A stretch of 64,000 bases of DNA from CAYVFC01 sp964450715. Lineage in GTDB: Bacteria > Myxococcota_A > Polyangia > Polyangiales > JAFGIB01. Shown here piece after piece: positions 41,045 to 49,128 of the stretch (its first letter is position 1; each line of letters begins with the position of its first letter). The stretch is from the NCBI GenBank assembly GCA_964450715.1, contig CAYVFC010000021.1, positions 12,998 to 76,997 on the forward strand, written 5' to 3'. Made by a program: the position numbers and the translations under genes. The notes under the pieces were generated by a model that saw only the letters and a program-made list of their open reading frames with translations, was not told where the DNA came from and did no database searches.

Positions 41045-41557
41045 CTACGACAATCCCATGCGCTTCTTTATCTGGCCCATCACCTTGGAGTACTCGACGT
41101 CGAAGGAGGCGGTGCCCTCTTCCAGGTGTTTGATCTTGGAGCGCACCTCCCGGTCCAGGTCGGTGTCGACCTCCATGTGCTTGCGTAGTATGGGCGTGAT
41201 CTTGACTCGCAAGCTCGAGTCCTCCGCAAAGATCTCCTCGACGTTGTTGCTGTGGAACAGGATGTTCAGGATCTGGTCGAGGATATAGGGGAGGGTGTCC
41301 TCGTTGGTCGGTGCGCCCCGTTCCTTTGCCAGCTGGTTCCTCACCTGACCGAGGTGGCCGTAACCGAGCCCGCGCGTCTCCATCCGGTTCTTGGCTTCCT
41401 CCACCAGCTCGCGGTCGAGCCTCAAGTACTCCTTGAGGACCGCTTCTACGTCGAGGCGCGCTTCTTCCTCGTTCGCCACCTCGATGTCCCCCTCGTTCTT
41501 GAGCGTCGTGATCAGGTCTCTGGCGATGATTTCGATTTTCCCTTTGTAAAGTCTCAT
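41045..41557 (-). CDS. DUF507 family protein
   Basis: A 170-residue, mostly helical, highly charged cytoplasmic protein of DUF507, found mainly in Deltaproteobacteria, Aquificae and relatives. It has the typical MRLYKGKIEIIARDLI start and the E-rich segment EVANEEEARLDVEAVLKEYL. It ends 29 bases before yicC. Function is unknown. Confidence 0.88.
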   Translation of the reverse strand: MRLYKGKIEIIARDLITTLKNEGDIEVANEEEARLDVEAVLKEYLRLDRELVEEAKNRMETRGLGYGHLGQVRNQLAKERGAPTNEDTLPYILDQILNILFHSNNVEEIFAEDSSLRVKITPILRKHMEVDTDLDREVRSKIKHLEEGTASFDVEYSKVMGQIKKRMGLS

Positions 41558-41680
41558 TTCAGATAATACGCCTTTTCCATTTTAGGGCCGAGCGAGACGG
41601 TGCTCAAGCTACTGCTAGCCGGCTCGGCCGTCAATCCACAGGGAAGCGGTGTCGGCCGAATCGCGTGCGTTCGCCTCGGT

Positions 41681-42301
41681 TCAGGAGTCTTCGCCGGAGT
41701 CCAGTCGCTTGCGCATCCGGTTCAGCAGCTCATCCCACCCGTTGCGCTTGATGATCCGGTTGAACTGGTTGCGATAATTGTCGATCAAACTGACGCCGTC
41801 CGTGGTTACGTCGAGCACGCGCCACTCCTCACCCGTCTTCACTAGCACGTAGTCGATGACGATCTCGGGCGCCCGGCGCTTCTTGCGCGAACGGGCCACG
41901 GTGTGAACCACGACCCCTTCCGAGCCCGGCTTTTCGCTCACGTAACTGATGGAATAATCTAAGGTAGATTCTAGATTTTTTCGGTAGCTCTTTTGGACGA
42001 GGCGCTTCAACAGTGCTGAAAACTCCGCCCTTTGCTTCTCGTTCAGACCGTCCCAGTGGCTCGCCAGGCTTTTTCGGGAAAGCTGCTCGAAGTCGAGCAG
42101 GGCTCCTACCAATGTGTCCAACTCCTGGTTCCGGCGCTCGATCGATTCGGCGCTCTTGGCCGAACGGCGCAGGATGCTCATTAGAGAATCGTGGCGCTTC
42201 TTCAGAAACGCCCTCGCGCTGGTCTGCGCAAGGGCGACCGGGGACGCCGATACCAGGACCAGCGCCAGCAGGACGAATATGGCTCGTTTTACGGATTTCA
42301 T
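41681..42301 (-). CDS. MlaC/Ttg2D-like periplasmic phospholipid-binding protein
   Basis: A 206-residue exported protein (signal IFVLLALVLVSASPVALA) of the MlaC family that carries phospholipid between membranes. It has LDFEQLSRKSLASHWDGLNE and VIDYVLVKTGEEWRVLDVTTDGVSLIDNYR, matching the family's final conserved block (split here). GAGGAGAACC precedes the ATG at 42301. It sits 41 bases downstream of a TolC-type gene, not in a complete mla operon; MlaD/E/F genes are not in view. Confidence 0.88.
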   Translation of the reverse strand: MKSVKRAIFVLLALVLVSASPVALAQTSARAFLKKRHDSLMSILRRSAKSAESIERRNQELDTLVGALLDFEQLSRKSLASHWDGLNEKQRAEFSALLKRLVQKSYRKNLESTLDYSISYVSEKPGSEGVVVHTVARSRKKRRAPEIVIDYVLVKTGEEWRVLDVTTDGVSLIDNYRNQFNRIIKRNGWDELLNRMRKRLDSGEDS

Positions 42302-42342
42302 GGTTCTCCTCATTCCACGGTAAGACGAGCCCGGCCGCCGGT

Positions 42343-43782
42343 TCATTCTCCGGTTTGGTCCGCTTCCGTCTCGACCGGCTCCTGCTCGCAGGACGGTTTC
42401 CACTTTCCCGGTTCGAGCAGCTCGCCCCCTACTGCTCTCTCCAGCCGGGCCACCGCCATGTCGAAGTCGTGCACGGCCTGCAGGTGGGCGTAGCGGGCCG
42501 TGAAATAGGCCTTGACCGCGTCTACCAGCTCCTCGGCCTCGCCCACGCCCAGCTGTTCGGCCTGCGCTGCGGCGATGAACCAGCGCCTGGCGTCGCGGTG
42601 GCCCGTCTCCCACGCCCGCAGGCGGCGGACCGCGCTGGTGAGCTCGGTGTAAGCGCTCGAAACTTCCAGCTCGATCCCTTCCAGCGCTTGTTCCAGGCCG
42701 GCACGTGCCTTGAGCCAGGTGGCCGTGGCCCGGCGGTCCCGATAGGTATTGCCCCATAGATCCAGGGACCAGCGCGCCACCAGCGCCGCTCCATAGGAGT
42801 GATAGTTGGCCGGGTCGCTCACGAAAGGATTGTGCTGGTCGACTGCTCCGGGCGCGTGGCTGATGCCGGCGTGCAGGCCGAGCCCGATGTCGGGCAGGTA
42901 CTGGGCGCGGGTGGCATCCACGTCGGCCTGCGATGCGGCGATGGCCGCATCGAGTATCCCGGTTTCGGGCCGGTTCTGCCGCGCCATGCGCTGATAGGTC
43001 GCTATGTCTTTCGCTTCGAAATCGATGGCTTCGAGCGGGCAGTCGGGCACGCGGACCCGTTCGATTCCGGTCAGGATTTGCAGCGCGGCCCGGGTTGCGG
43101 TTTCCAGGCTCTCGATCTCGGAGCTGCGCGCCTCGACCTCGGCCAGGGTTGACGAGAGTCGGTACCTGTCCGAGGGATTGACGTCCGCGTCCCCGTCCTG
43201 CAGTCGCTCCTCCAGCCGCTTGACCGCCTTGGCGAGCTTGTCCTTGCCCTCGGAGATCATCTGCTGCGTATCGAGCGCGAGCTGCAATCCGAAGTAGGCC
43301 CGGCGGACGTCGTAGATCAGCTTGGCCCGCGTACGCTCGCGCTCCAGCTCGGCCCCCTGCACGCCCGCGCTCGCCGCCTCTCGCGCGGCTGATAGCTTGC
43401 CGAAGGTCCACAGGGGCACGGACCCCTTCACCTCGGCCCTGTAGACCGGCAGCCAGCGGTTTTCCACCGGGAAGTCATCGTCAGGGGAGACGACCGGGGT
43501 GCCGCGCGCTTCCGGGGCCATGGCGAACGTACCGGTGACATTGAAGGAGGAGAAGAAGGGCGAGACCCTCGCTTCTCCGAGACGGGCCCGCGCCGCCTCG
43601 ATGGCGTGCGCGGCCGAGCGAAGGCCGGGGTCGCGCTTCTCGGCAGCCTCTACCAGAGCGGGTAGGTCGGTCGTGCGGGTGGCGGTCGCCTCGCCCTGCT
43701 GTTGCTGCGCCCCCGCGGGGAGCGCCAAGGTGCAGAGCGCCAGCGGTGCGCACGACCAGTAGAGCTGCAGCGTCGAACTCAC
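42343..43782 (-). CDS. TolC-family outer membrane efflux protein
   Basis: A 479-residue outer-membrane channel protein with a signal peptide (ALCTLALPAGAQ). It has two repeated long-helix OEP domains (about 45-240 and 255-460), the usual DVRRAYFGLQLALDTQQMI and SSAYTELTSAVRRLRAWETG helices, and the strand block VSPFFSSFNVTGTFAM. It starts with GTG at 43782. Followed by the MlaC-like gene, it may serve lipid trafficking rather than drug efflux, but that is inference. Confidence 0.9.
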   Translation of the reverse strand: MSSTLQLYWSCAPLALCTLALPAGAQQQQGEATATRTTDLPALVEAAEKRDPGLRSAAHAIEAARARLGEARVSPFFSSFNVTGTFAMAPEARGTPVVSPDDDFPVENRWLPVYRAEVKGSVPLWTFGKLSAAREAASAGVQGAELERERTRAKLIYDVRRAYFGLQLALDTQQMISEGKDKLAKAVKRLEERLQDGDADVNPSDRYRLSSTLAEVEARSSEIESLETATRAALQILTGIERVRVPDCPLEAIDFEAKDIATYQRMARQNRPETGILDAAIAASQADVDATRAQYLPDIGLGLHAGISHAPGAVDQHNPFVSDPANYHSYGAALVARWSLDLWGNTYRDRRATATWLKARAGLEQALEGIELEVSSAYTELTSAVRRLRAWETGHRDARRWFIAAAQAEQLGVGEAEELVDAVKAYFTARYAHLQAVHDFDMAVARLERAVGGELLEPGKWKPSCEQEPVETEADQTGE

Positions 43783-43838
43783 GCCCCGGGTTTTAGCGGA
43801 AACCGGCGCGGTCGGCTACAGCGCCCCCTTTTTTGGCG

Positions 43839-44291
43839 CTACTGCCTCTGGTCCTCGCGGTCGGTGATGGCTGCCAGAATGACGCCCTCCACGCAGAGGG
43901 CCTCGCCCACGGTAGCCAAGCCCTCGCACTTCCAGATGTTGGATTGCGTCTGTAGCACCTTGACCGAGATTTCCACCTGGTCTCCCGGGATGATCTGTTG
44001 GCGAAACTTCGCTTTCTCCACGCCCATCACGTAGAACAGCTGCCTGTTGGTGTCGATTTCCTGGGAAGCGTAGGCCAGGATGCACATGAGCTGGCCCATG
44101 GCCTCCAGGCAGAGCATACCGGGAAAGATGGGGGTGCCCGGGAAGTGGCCGGGGAAGAAGGGCTCGTTGTAGGTGACGCACTTGATGCCCCGCGCCGACC
44201 GCCGCGGTTCAAGGTCCACCACCCTGTCGATCAGCAGAAAGGGAGTCCGGTGCGGAAGAATCCGCAGAATCTTGCTGATATCCAGGTTCAC
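43839..44291 (-). CDS. fabZ: 3-hydroxyacyl-ACP dehydratase FabZ
   Basis: A 150-residue hot-dog-fold enzyme of type II fatty acid synthesis. The catalytic His is in LPHRTPFLLIDR and the central helix motif is FFPGHFPGTPIFPGMLCLEAMGQ (split across strands); the catalytic Glu is in LEAMGQ. It starts with GTG at 44291 after GGAGAGGCGAAAC. It follows skp by 36 bases. In the usual deltaproteobacterial order lpxD stands between skp and fabZ and lpxA after it; both are absent here. Confidence 0.95.
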   Translation of the reverse strand: MNLDISKILRILPHRTPFLLIDRVVDLEPRRSARGIKCVTYNEPFFPGHFPGTPIFPGMLCLEAMGQLMCILAYASQEIDTNRQLFYVMGVEKAKFRQQIIPGDQVEISVKVLQTQSNIWKCEGLATVGEALCVEGVILAAITDREDQRQ

Positions 44292-44327
44292 GTTTCGCCT
44301 CTCCGGTTCGCTCCGGGAAGCGAGGCG

Positions 44328-44897
44328 CTACTTCTTTTTCTTGCCCTTCTTTTTCGCGGGCTTTCCGCTCTCGCGTCCCTCTCCCGCATTGTACTTCTGA
44401 ATGAGCAGATCCGTCAGATCTAAATTGGTAGGTACGAAGATGACGCCGGCCTCGTTGCGCTCCAGCACCAGCGCGTAGCCCTCTTTCTGGCCGATCCGTC
44501 GCAAGATGAGCTGCATGCGGGCGATGATGTCTTTGGTCAGCTCGGCCTCCTTGGTGGAGAGCTCGCGCTGGTAATCGATATAGACCGTCTGCAGGTCCAC
44601 GAAGGCCTTCTGGTACTCCTCCAGCTTCTTCTGCAGCGCCTCCCGGGACAGCACGTTGCGCTGCGCCTCGATGCTCTCCTTCATCTGCTTGATCGCGGTC
44701 TGCTTGGCGTCGAGGTCCTTCTGCCGGCGCATGAAGAGCTTCTTCAGCTTATTCTTGGCCGCGCGCCCGTCCTCGGTCTCGTTGATAGCGCGCTGCAGAT
44801 CCACCACGGCTATCTTGCCTTGCGCCTCGGCGGGTGAAGCAGCTGCCCACGGCAGCAGCATCAGGTGCAGCATCACGACGAATAGAAGTCTTTTCAT
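44328..44897 (-). CDS. Skp/OmpH periplasmic chaperone
   Basis: A 189-residue chaperone for unfolded outer-membrane proteins. It has a signal peptide (LHLMLLPWAAASPAEA), KIAVVDLQRAINETEDG at the mature start, a long coiled-coil tentacle region (residues 45-140) and the closing block IGQKEGYALVLERNEAGVIF. An unusual Lys/Gly-rich tail (PAKKKGKKKK) ends the protein. It lies downstream of bamA in the conserved bamA-skp-fabZ order, but a 378-base gap with hairpins separates it from bamA, so it may have its own promoter. Confidence 0.92.
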   Translation of the reverse strand: MKRLLFVVMLHLMLLPWAAASPAEAQGKIAVVDLQRAINETEDGRAAKNKLKKLFMRRQKDLDAKQTAIKQMKESIEAQRNVLSREALQKKLEEYQKAFVDLQTVYIDYQRELSTKEAELTKDIIARMQLILRRIGQKEGYALVLERNEAGVIFVPTNLDLTDLLIQKYNAGEGRESGKPAKKKGKKKK

Positions 44898-45050
44898 AGC
44901 GTTGTCCCTTCGCGGTGCTGTAGCTACACGTAACGCCGGGTAGCGTCAAGCTTGCCCTGTTTTGGACGATCCGCTTACCCGCTCATTCACGTTTTTGGGC
45001 ATTTTCGCCCAGGCCTGTCGACGCGTCGGAGCCGGGCCGGCCTTAAAAGC

Positions 45051-45121
45051 GGGACGGTCCTAGTTAACTAGTTTACGTGTGGAGGGCGCGGCTGAGTTAA
45101 CTAGTTAACTAGGACCGTCCC
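45051..45121. repeat. family B hairpin, copy 1
   Basis: Arms of 25 nt at 45051-45075 and 45097-45121 with one mismatch. The outer ends GGGACGGTCCTAGTT are shared with the element at 63659-63728, while the inner TAACTAGTT stretch differs. The loop is GC-rich. Confidence 0.85.
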
Positions 45122-45174
45122 GGTTTAACGAACGGGTTTAACGGTCCGCGTATTGACCGCGGTGGTCGTACGCG

Positions 45175-45265
45175 GGGTCCTCGGAACCGCGCGGTACCGG
45201 CGTTCGAAGAATCCGGGATCCGTGAATGCCTTAGAGGTGGCGCGAGCGCGCGGTTCCGGGGACCC
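45175..45265. repeat. inverted repeat, 19-bp arms
   Basis: GGGTCCTCGGAACCGCGCG at 45175-45193 matches, with one mismatch, the reverse complement of 45247-45265. The spacer is 53 nt. Confidence 0.6.
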
Positions 45266-45275
45266 AGAGAGGGCA

Positions 45276-47978
45276 CTAAAAGGCGTTCCCCACCGTGAAC
45301 TGGAACTCGTAGGTGTCCTCGTAGGGGCGGCGCGGGTGAAGCGGGTAGCCCCACTCGAAACGTAGCGGGCCGAGCGGCGAGAACCAGCGGAAACCGAATC
45401 CGACCGAGGTGCGCAGCTGCAGCGGGTGCACGCCGCATGGCGTCGTCGACATGTCCCCGGCCTCAGCTTCCGGAACCTGTTCGCAGAGCGGCCGCTCCAG
45501 GTTCCAGGTGTTGCCGCCGTCGTTGAACAGCACGCCCTTGATGCCCACCGACTCGATGATGGGGAACTCCAGCTCCAGGTTGTAGTGAAACTCCATGTTG
45601 CCGCCGATCGAGGTGCCGCGCGTGCTGGCCTCGCTCGCCGGATCGAGCGACAGGGGAAGCGCGATCCGCGGCCCCACGCTCTGCAGCGCGAAGCCGCGCA
45701 GGTCGAATATCCCGCCCAGGAAGTAGCGCTCGAAGACCGGTACTCCCTGGGGATCGCGCGAGGTGATGAGGCCCCATTCGGTATTGAGCTTGCCGACAAT
45801 GCCCCAGAAGAGCGGGTGGTAGTAGCGGAAGCGGGCCTCGTGGCGCAGGAAGTTGTTGTCCGAGCCCAGGAAGGCCTCCGACATCTCGGTAGAGAGCGTG
45901 GCCAGGATGCCGCTGGTGGGGAAGAGCCGGTCGTCGCGCGAGTCCCACTGCAGCGACAGCCGCACCGAGCTGGTGAGCCCGCTGCGGAACAGGTTTCGAA
46001 GCGGAATGGTCCGGAACAGGTAGTAGCTCTGACCCGCGCCGCCCAACACCCCTCCGGTGGCCGGGGTGATCTCCACATCCTCCAGCCGGTAGTTGAGAAA
46101 GAGGCGCAGGTCTTCATGGATGAACCAGAGCGGATGGCCCAGGGTCAGGCTGGCACCGGTGGAGTCGCGGTTGTAGTCGCGCAGCTGTCGCATGATGCGG
46201 AAGCCGTCCACACCCATGTGCCACTCGCTGCCGAAGAGATAGGGCTCGACGAACTGCAGCTGCATGAGCTGGCGTATTCCGGACAGCTGCAGGTTGAAGG
46301 CCAGGGTCTGCCCGCGGCCGAGCAGGTTCTGTTGCTGGATCTGTCCGGTGAAGAGAAAGGTCTCCAGCGAGGAGAATCCCGCGCCGACCTGGAATGTCCC
46401 GGTGGGACGCTCGGCCACCTCGAAGTTGATGACGATGCGGTCGGGTTGCGAACCGCGCTGTTCGGAGACCTCCACGTTCTCGAAGTACCCGAGCGCGGTC
46501 ACTCGCCGTTTGGAGCGCTCGACCCTCGTTTGGTTGTACAGCTCGCTCTCGGCGATGCGCAGCTCTCTGCGGATGACCTCGTCGCGCGTCTTCTGATTGC
46601 CCTTGATATTGATGCGCTGCACGTAGACCAGCGGACCGCGCTCGATGGAGACCATCAGGTCGACCAGCCGCTGGTCCGGGTGCAGCTCGGTCTGCGGACT
46701 GATGTTGACGAAGGCGTAGCCCCGGTCCCGGTAGAATCGAGTGATCTCCTGCAAGTCTCGCTGGATGACCGTGCTGCTGAACCAGTCGCCCGGATCGAGG
46801 TGGATCTGCTCGCGCAGGTTCGTTCGTCCGGCCAGGGGCTCGACCTCCTTTCCGCTCTTGTCCACCTCCTTGATGCCGATGGACTTGATCTTAAAGCGGG
46901 GCCCCTCCTTGATCCGGATGGTGATGTCGATGTGGCGCCGGTCGGGCGTGAGCTCGACGAGCGGTTGCACGATGTGAACCGTCAGATAACCGCGGTCGTA
47001 GTAGAGCGCCCGTATGCGGTTGATATCCTCTTCGAAGTTCTGGCGCTGGAAGTTGTTGTTCGAGCTGAGGAACGAGAATAACCCGGTCTCGCCGGTCTGC
47101 ATCACCGATTTCAGGTCGTCGTCGTCAAGGTTTTTGTTTCCCAGGAAGACGATTCTCCTGACGGTGACCTCCTCACCCTCATCGACGATGAAGCGCACCC
47201 GCACCTGGTTGTTGGGCATGGGGTCCAGCTCGTACTTCACCCGGGCCAGGAAGTACCCCTCTTCCGCGTACAGGTCCTGTATCCGGTCGAGCTGCTCCCG
47301 CACCTCGGGAATGGAGAGCACCGCCCCCAACTCCAGCGTCACCTTCTCCTCGAAGTCGCTCTCGTCCAGCTCGTCGTTTCCCTCATAGACGATGGCCGCG
47401 ATGGCCGGCCGCTCACGGACGCGAAAGAGAAGCTCCACCCCCTTTCCCTTCAGCGCGGCGTCGACCGCGATGTCGTCGAAGTAGCCCAGGTTCCATATCG
47501 CCCGCGCGTCCGCGGTCACCTCGGCGTCCGTGCAGGGAAGCCCCGGCCTGAGCTTCATGGTAGCGCGGATGTCGTCCGCGGCCACGCGGCCGTGTCCCTG
47601 CACGCGGATCTTCTCGATGCGGTGGCCCTCGCAGATGGTCTTCGGCGAATGAAGCGCGGCCGGACCGATCGCATCCGGCTCGGCCGTCCCCTCCTCGTCC
47701 TCGTCCTCGTCCTCGTCGCTGCCGCCCGGTTCGCCGGCGGGCTCGGCTCCGGAAGGCTCCCCGGTCGCTTCCGCGGCCGCGGCCTCGCGCTCGGCAGGTG
47801 ACGGGTCATCGTCCGAACCCTCCGGAGCCGGCTGCTGCGCTCGCGCTGGCGCCTGGCAAGCGAACCAGAGAAGCACGGCGAGGAGAGCGAGAGGGAATCG
47901 GGGCAAGCGCGGGTCCAAAACAGGGGGAGAGAGAACCAGCGCCCTATTAGCCGTGCGGCTTGCAGCGGTCAAGCTCAT
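45276..47978 (-). CDS. bamA: BamA, outer membrane protein assembly factor
   Basis: About 900 residues. A signal-like helix (FPLALLAVLLWFACQAPARA) is followed by a 60-residue acidic low-complexity stretch (GGSDEDEDEDEE), five POTRA domains (the first starting at IEKIRVQGHGRVAADDIRA), and the Omp85 barrel with the lid-loop motif YFLGGIFDLRGFALQSVGPR and the C-terminal strand EFQFTVGNAF ending in Phe. It inserts beta-barrel proteins into the outer membrane. The start is uncertain: the ATG at 47978 is used, but a TTG closer to the signal helix or an upstream ATG is possible, none with a clear ribosome site. The acidic insert before POTRA1 is unusual. Confidence 0.93.
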   Translation of the reverse strand: MSLTAASRTANRALVLSPPVLDPRLPRFPLALLAVLLWFACQAPARAQQPAPEGSDDDPSPAEREAAAAEATGEPSGAEPAGEPGGSDEDEDEDEEGTAEPDAIGPAALHSPKTICEGHRIEKIRVQGHGRVAADDIRATMKLRPGLPCTDAEVTADARAIWNLGYFDDIAVDAALKGKGVELLFRVRERPAIAAIVYEGNDELDESDFEEKVTLELGAVLSIPEVREQLDRIQDLYAEEGYFLARVKYELDPMPNNQVRVRFIVDEGEEVTVRRIVFLGNKNLDDDDLKSVMQTGETGLFSFLSSNNNFQRQNFEEDINRIRALYYDRGYLTVHIVQPLVELTPDRRHIDITIRIKEGPRFKIKSIGIKEVDKSGKEVEPLAGRTNLREQIHLDPGDWFSSTVIQRDLQEITRFYRDRGYAFVNISPQTELHPDQRLVDLMVSIERGPLVYVQRINIKGNQKTRDEVIRRELRIAESELYNQTRVERSKRRVTALGYFENVEVSEQRGSQPDRIVINFEVAERPTGTFQVGAGFSSLETFLFTGQIQQQNLLGRGQTLAFNLQLSGIRQLMQLQFVEPYLFGSEWHMGVDGFRIMRQLRDYNRDSTGASLTLGHPLWFIHEDLRLFLNYRLEDVEITPATGGVLGGAGQSYYLFRTIPLRNLFRSGLTSSVRLSLQWDSRDDRLFPTSGILATLSTEMSEAFLGSDNNFLRHEARFRYYHPLFWGIVGKLNTEWGLITSRDPQGVPVFERYFLGGIFDLRGFALQSVGPRIALPLSLDPASEASTRGTSIGGNMEFHYNLELEFPIIESVGIKGVLFNDGGNTWNLERPLCEQVPEAEAGDMSTTPCGVHPLQLRTSVGFGFRWFSPLGPLRFEWGYPLHPRRPYEDTYEFQFTVGNAF

Positions 47979-48399
47979 CGCCCGGCGCTGCAAGCGGAAG
48001 AGGCCGTTCTGAATGCCGGCTTTTGTCTGGCTCGTTATCGATCGGGGGGCACGCGACACCCGGTAGCGAACCGTCGATTCACGGAGCCGTAAATCGGTTT
48101 TCGAGAGCCGTCGCCCCTTTCACACGAGCGTTCAGGCTCTGGTCCATGCGGCGGCCAAGGCGCCCGAAAAACCGTTCGTCGGTGGATTCGTGCAGAGCGA
48201 AGTGGACGACAGTCCACGGAGCTGCACGAATCCGGCGACAGGACACAGTGGCCGCAGGCCCCGGGTACGCGCGCCCGCAGGGCCGCCGAGGAGCGTACAC
48301 AGGTACGTGACGAGGTGGCCCGAGGACGAAAGCCGGTTTTTCGGGATGGATTGGCCGCCGTCGTTTCATACACCCTTACCCCCCCTGAACGGTTACCTT
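47979..48399. other. intergenic region between lolD and bamA
   Basis: 421 bp; no gene is seen. Its centre is a nested inverted repeat (48151-48360). The bamA promoter presumably lies between that and bamA, but no convincing boxes are visible. Confidence 0.55.
48151..48360. repeat. nested inverted-repeat element
   Basis: Outer pairs are GGCCAA (48153-48158) with TTGGCC (48351-48356) and CCGAAAAACCG (48164-48174) with CGGTTTTTCGG (48334-48344). The inner pair is GGATTCGTGCAG (48184-48195) with CTGCACGAATCC (48222-48233). It resembles the 39567-39914 element in architecture, not sequence. Confidence 0.6.
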
Positions 48400-49110
48400 T
48401 CACGCGGGAGAGTCCGCCGCCGTCCCCCGTCCGTCCTCCACGATGCGCCCGTCGCGCATCTGTACGACCCGCTGCATCTTGTCGGCCAGGTCGCGGCTAT
48501 GAGTGACGATCAGGAAGGTGGTGCCGCGCTGCCGGTTCAGGCGGCAGAGCAGATCGTGCATGGCCACGCTGGTGTTCGTGTCCAGGTTTCCCGTGGGCTC
48601 GTCCGCCAGCACCAGCTTGGGGTTCATGATCAGCGCGCGGGCCAGCGCCACGCGCTGCTGTTCGCCGCCTGACATCTCGCCCGGCCGGTGCGTCAACCGT
48701 TCGCTCAGCCCCACCTCGGTCAGTAGATCGACCGCGCGCTTTTCTAGCTCCGCGCGCCGCTCGCTGCGGATCATTCCGGGCATCATCACGTTCTCCAGCG
48801 CGGTGAACTCGGGCAGCAGGTGGTGAAACTGGAAGACAAACCCCAGGCTGCGGTTGCGGAACTCGGCCACCCGCGCCCTGGAGTAGGCCGTGACCTCCTG
48901 GCCTTCGTAGAAGACCCGTCCCTTGCTGGGCACGTCGAGCGTACCCATGATGTGCAGCAGCGTGCTCTTTCCCGCGCCCGAGGGGCCGACGATCGAGAGC
49001 ATCTCCCCCTCGTCGACCGTGAGACCGATGCCCTTGAGCACCGGGATATTCCGGCCCTCGTGCAGGAAGCTCTTCTCGAGATTCTCGACTTCTACCAGCC
49101 GTTTTGCCAC
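48400..49110 (-). CDS. lolD: LolD, ATPase of lipoprotein-releasing ABC transporter
   Basis: A 236-residue ABC ATPase of the MacB/LolD group. Walker A is GPSGAGKSTLLHIMGTLD, the Q-loop FVFQFHHLLPEFTALENV, the signature MSGGEQQRVALARAL, Walker B LVLADEPTGNLD and the H-loop THSRDLA. It drives extraction of lipoproteins from the inner membrane with the LolC/E permease encoded 18 bases upstream. It starts with GTG at 49110. The order lysS-lolC/E-lolD-bamA is conserved in Deltaproteobacteria. Confidence 0.93.
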   Translation of the reverse strand: MAKRLVEVENLEKSFLHEGRNIPVLKGIGLTVDEGEMLSIVGPSGAGKSTLLHIMGTLDVPSKGRVFYEGQEVTAYSRARVAEFRNRSLGFVFQFHHLLPEFTALENVMMPGMIRSERRAELEKRAVDLLTEVGLSERLTHRPGEMSGGEQQRVALARALIMNPKLVLADEPTGNLDTNTSVAMHDLLCRLNRQRGTTFLIVTHSRDLADKMQRVVQMRDGRIVEDGRGTAADSPA

Positions 49111-49128
49111 CGTACGTCGTCCTCTGTT

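Larger units (their letters stand above)
44898..45275. other. intergenic region between bamA and skp, two hairpin repeats
   Basis: 378 bp without a gene, between two genes normally cotranscribed. It contains the family B hairpin (45051-45121) and a second inverted repeat (45175-45265). These would be expected to attenuate or terminate bamA transcription before skp. Confidence 0.65.
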
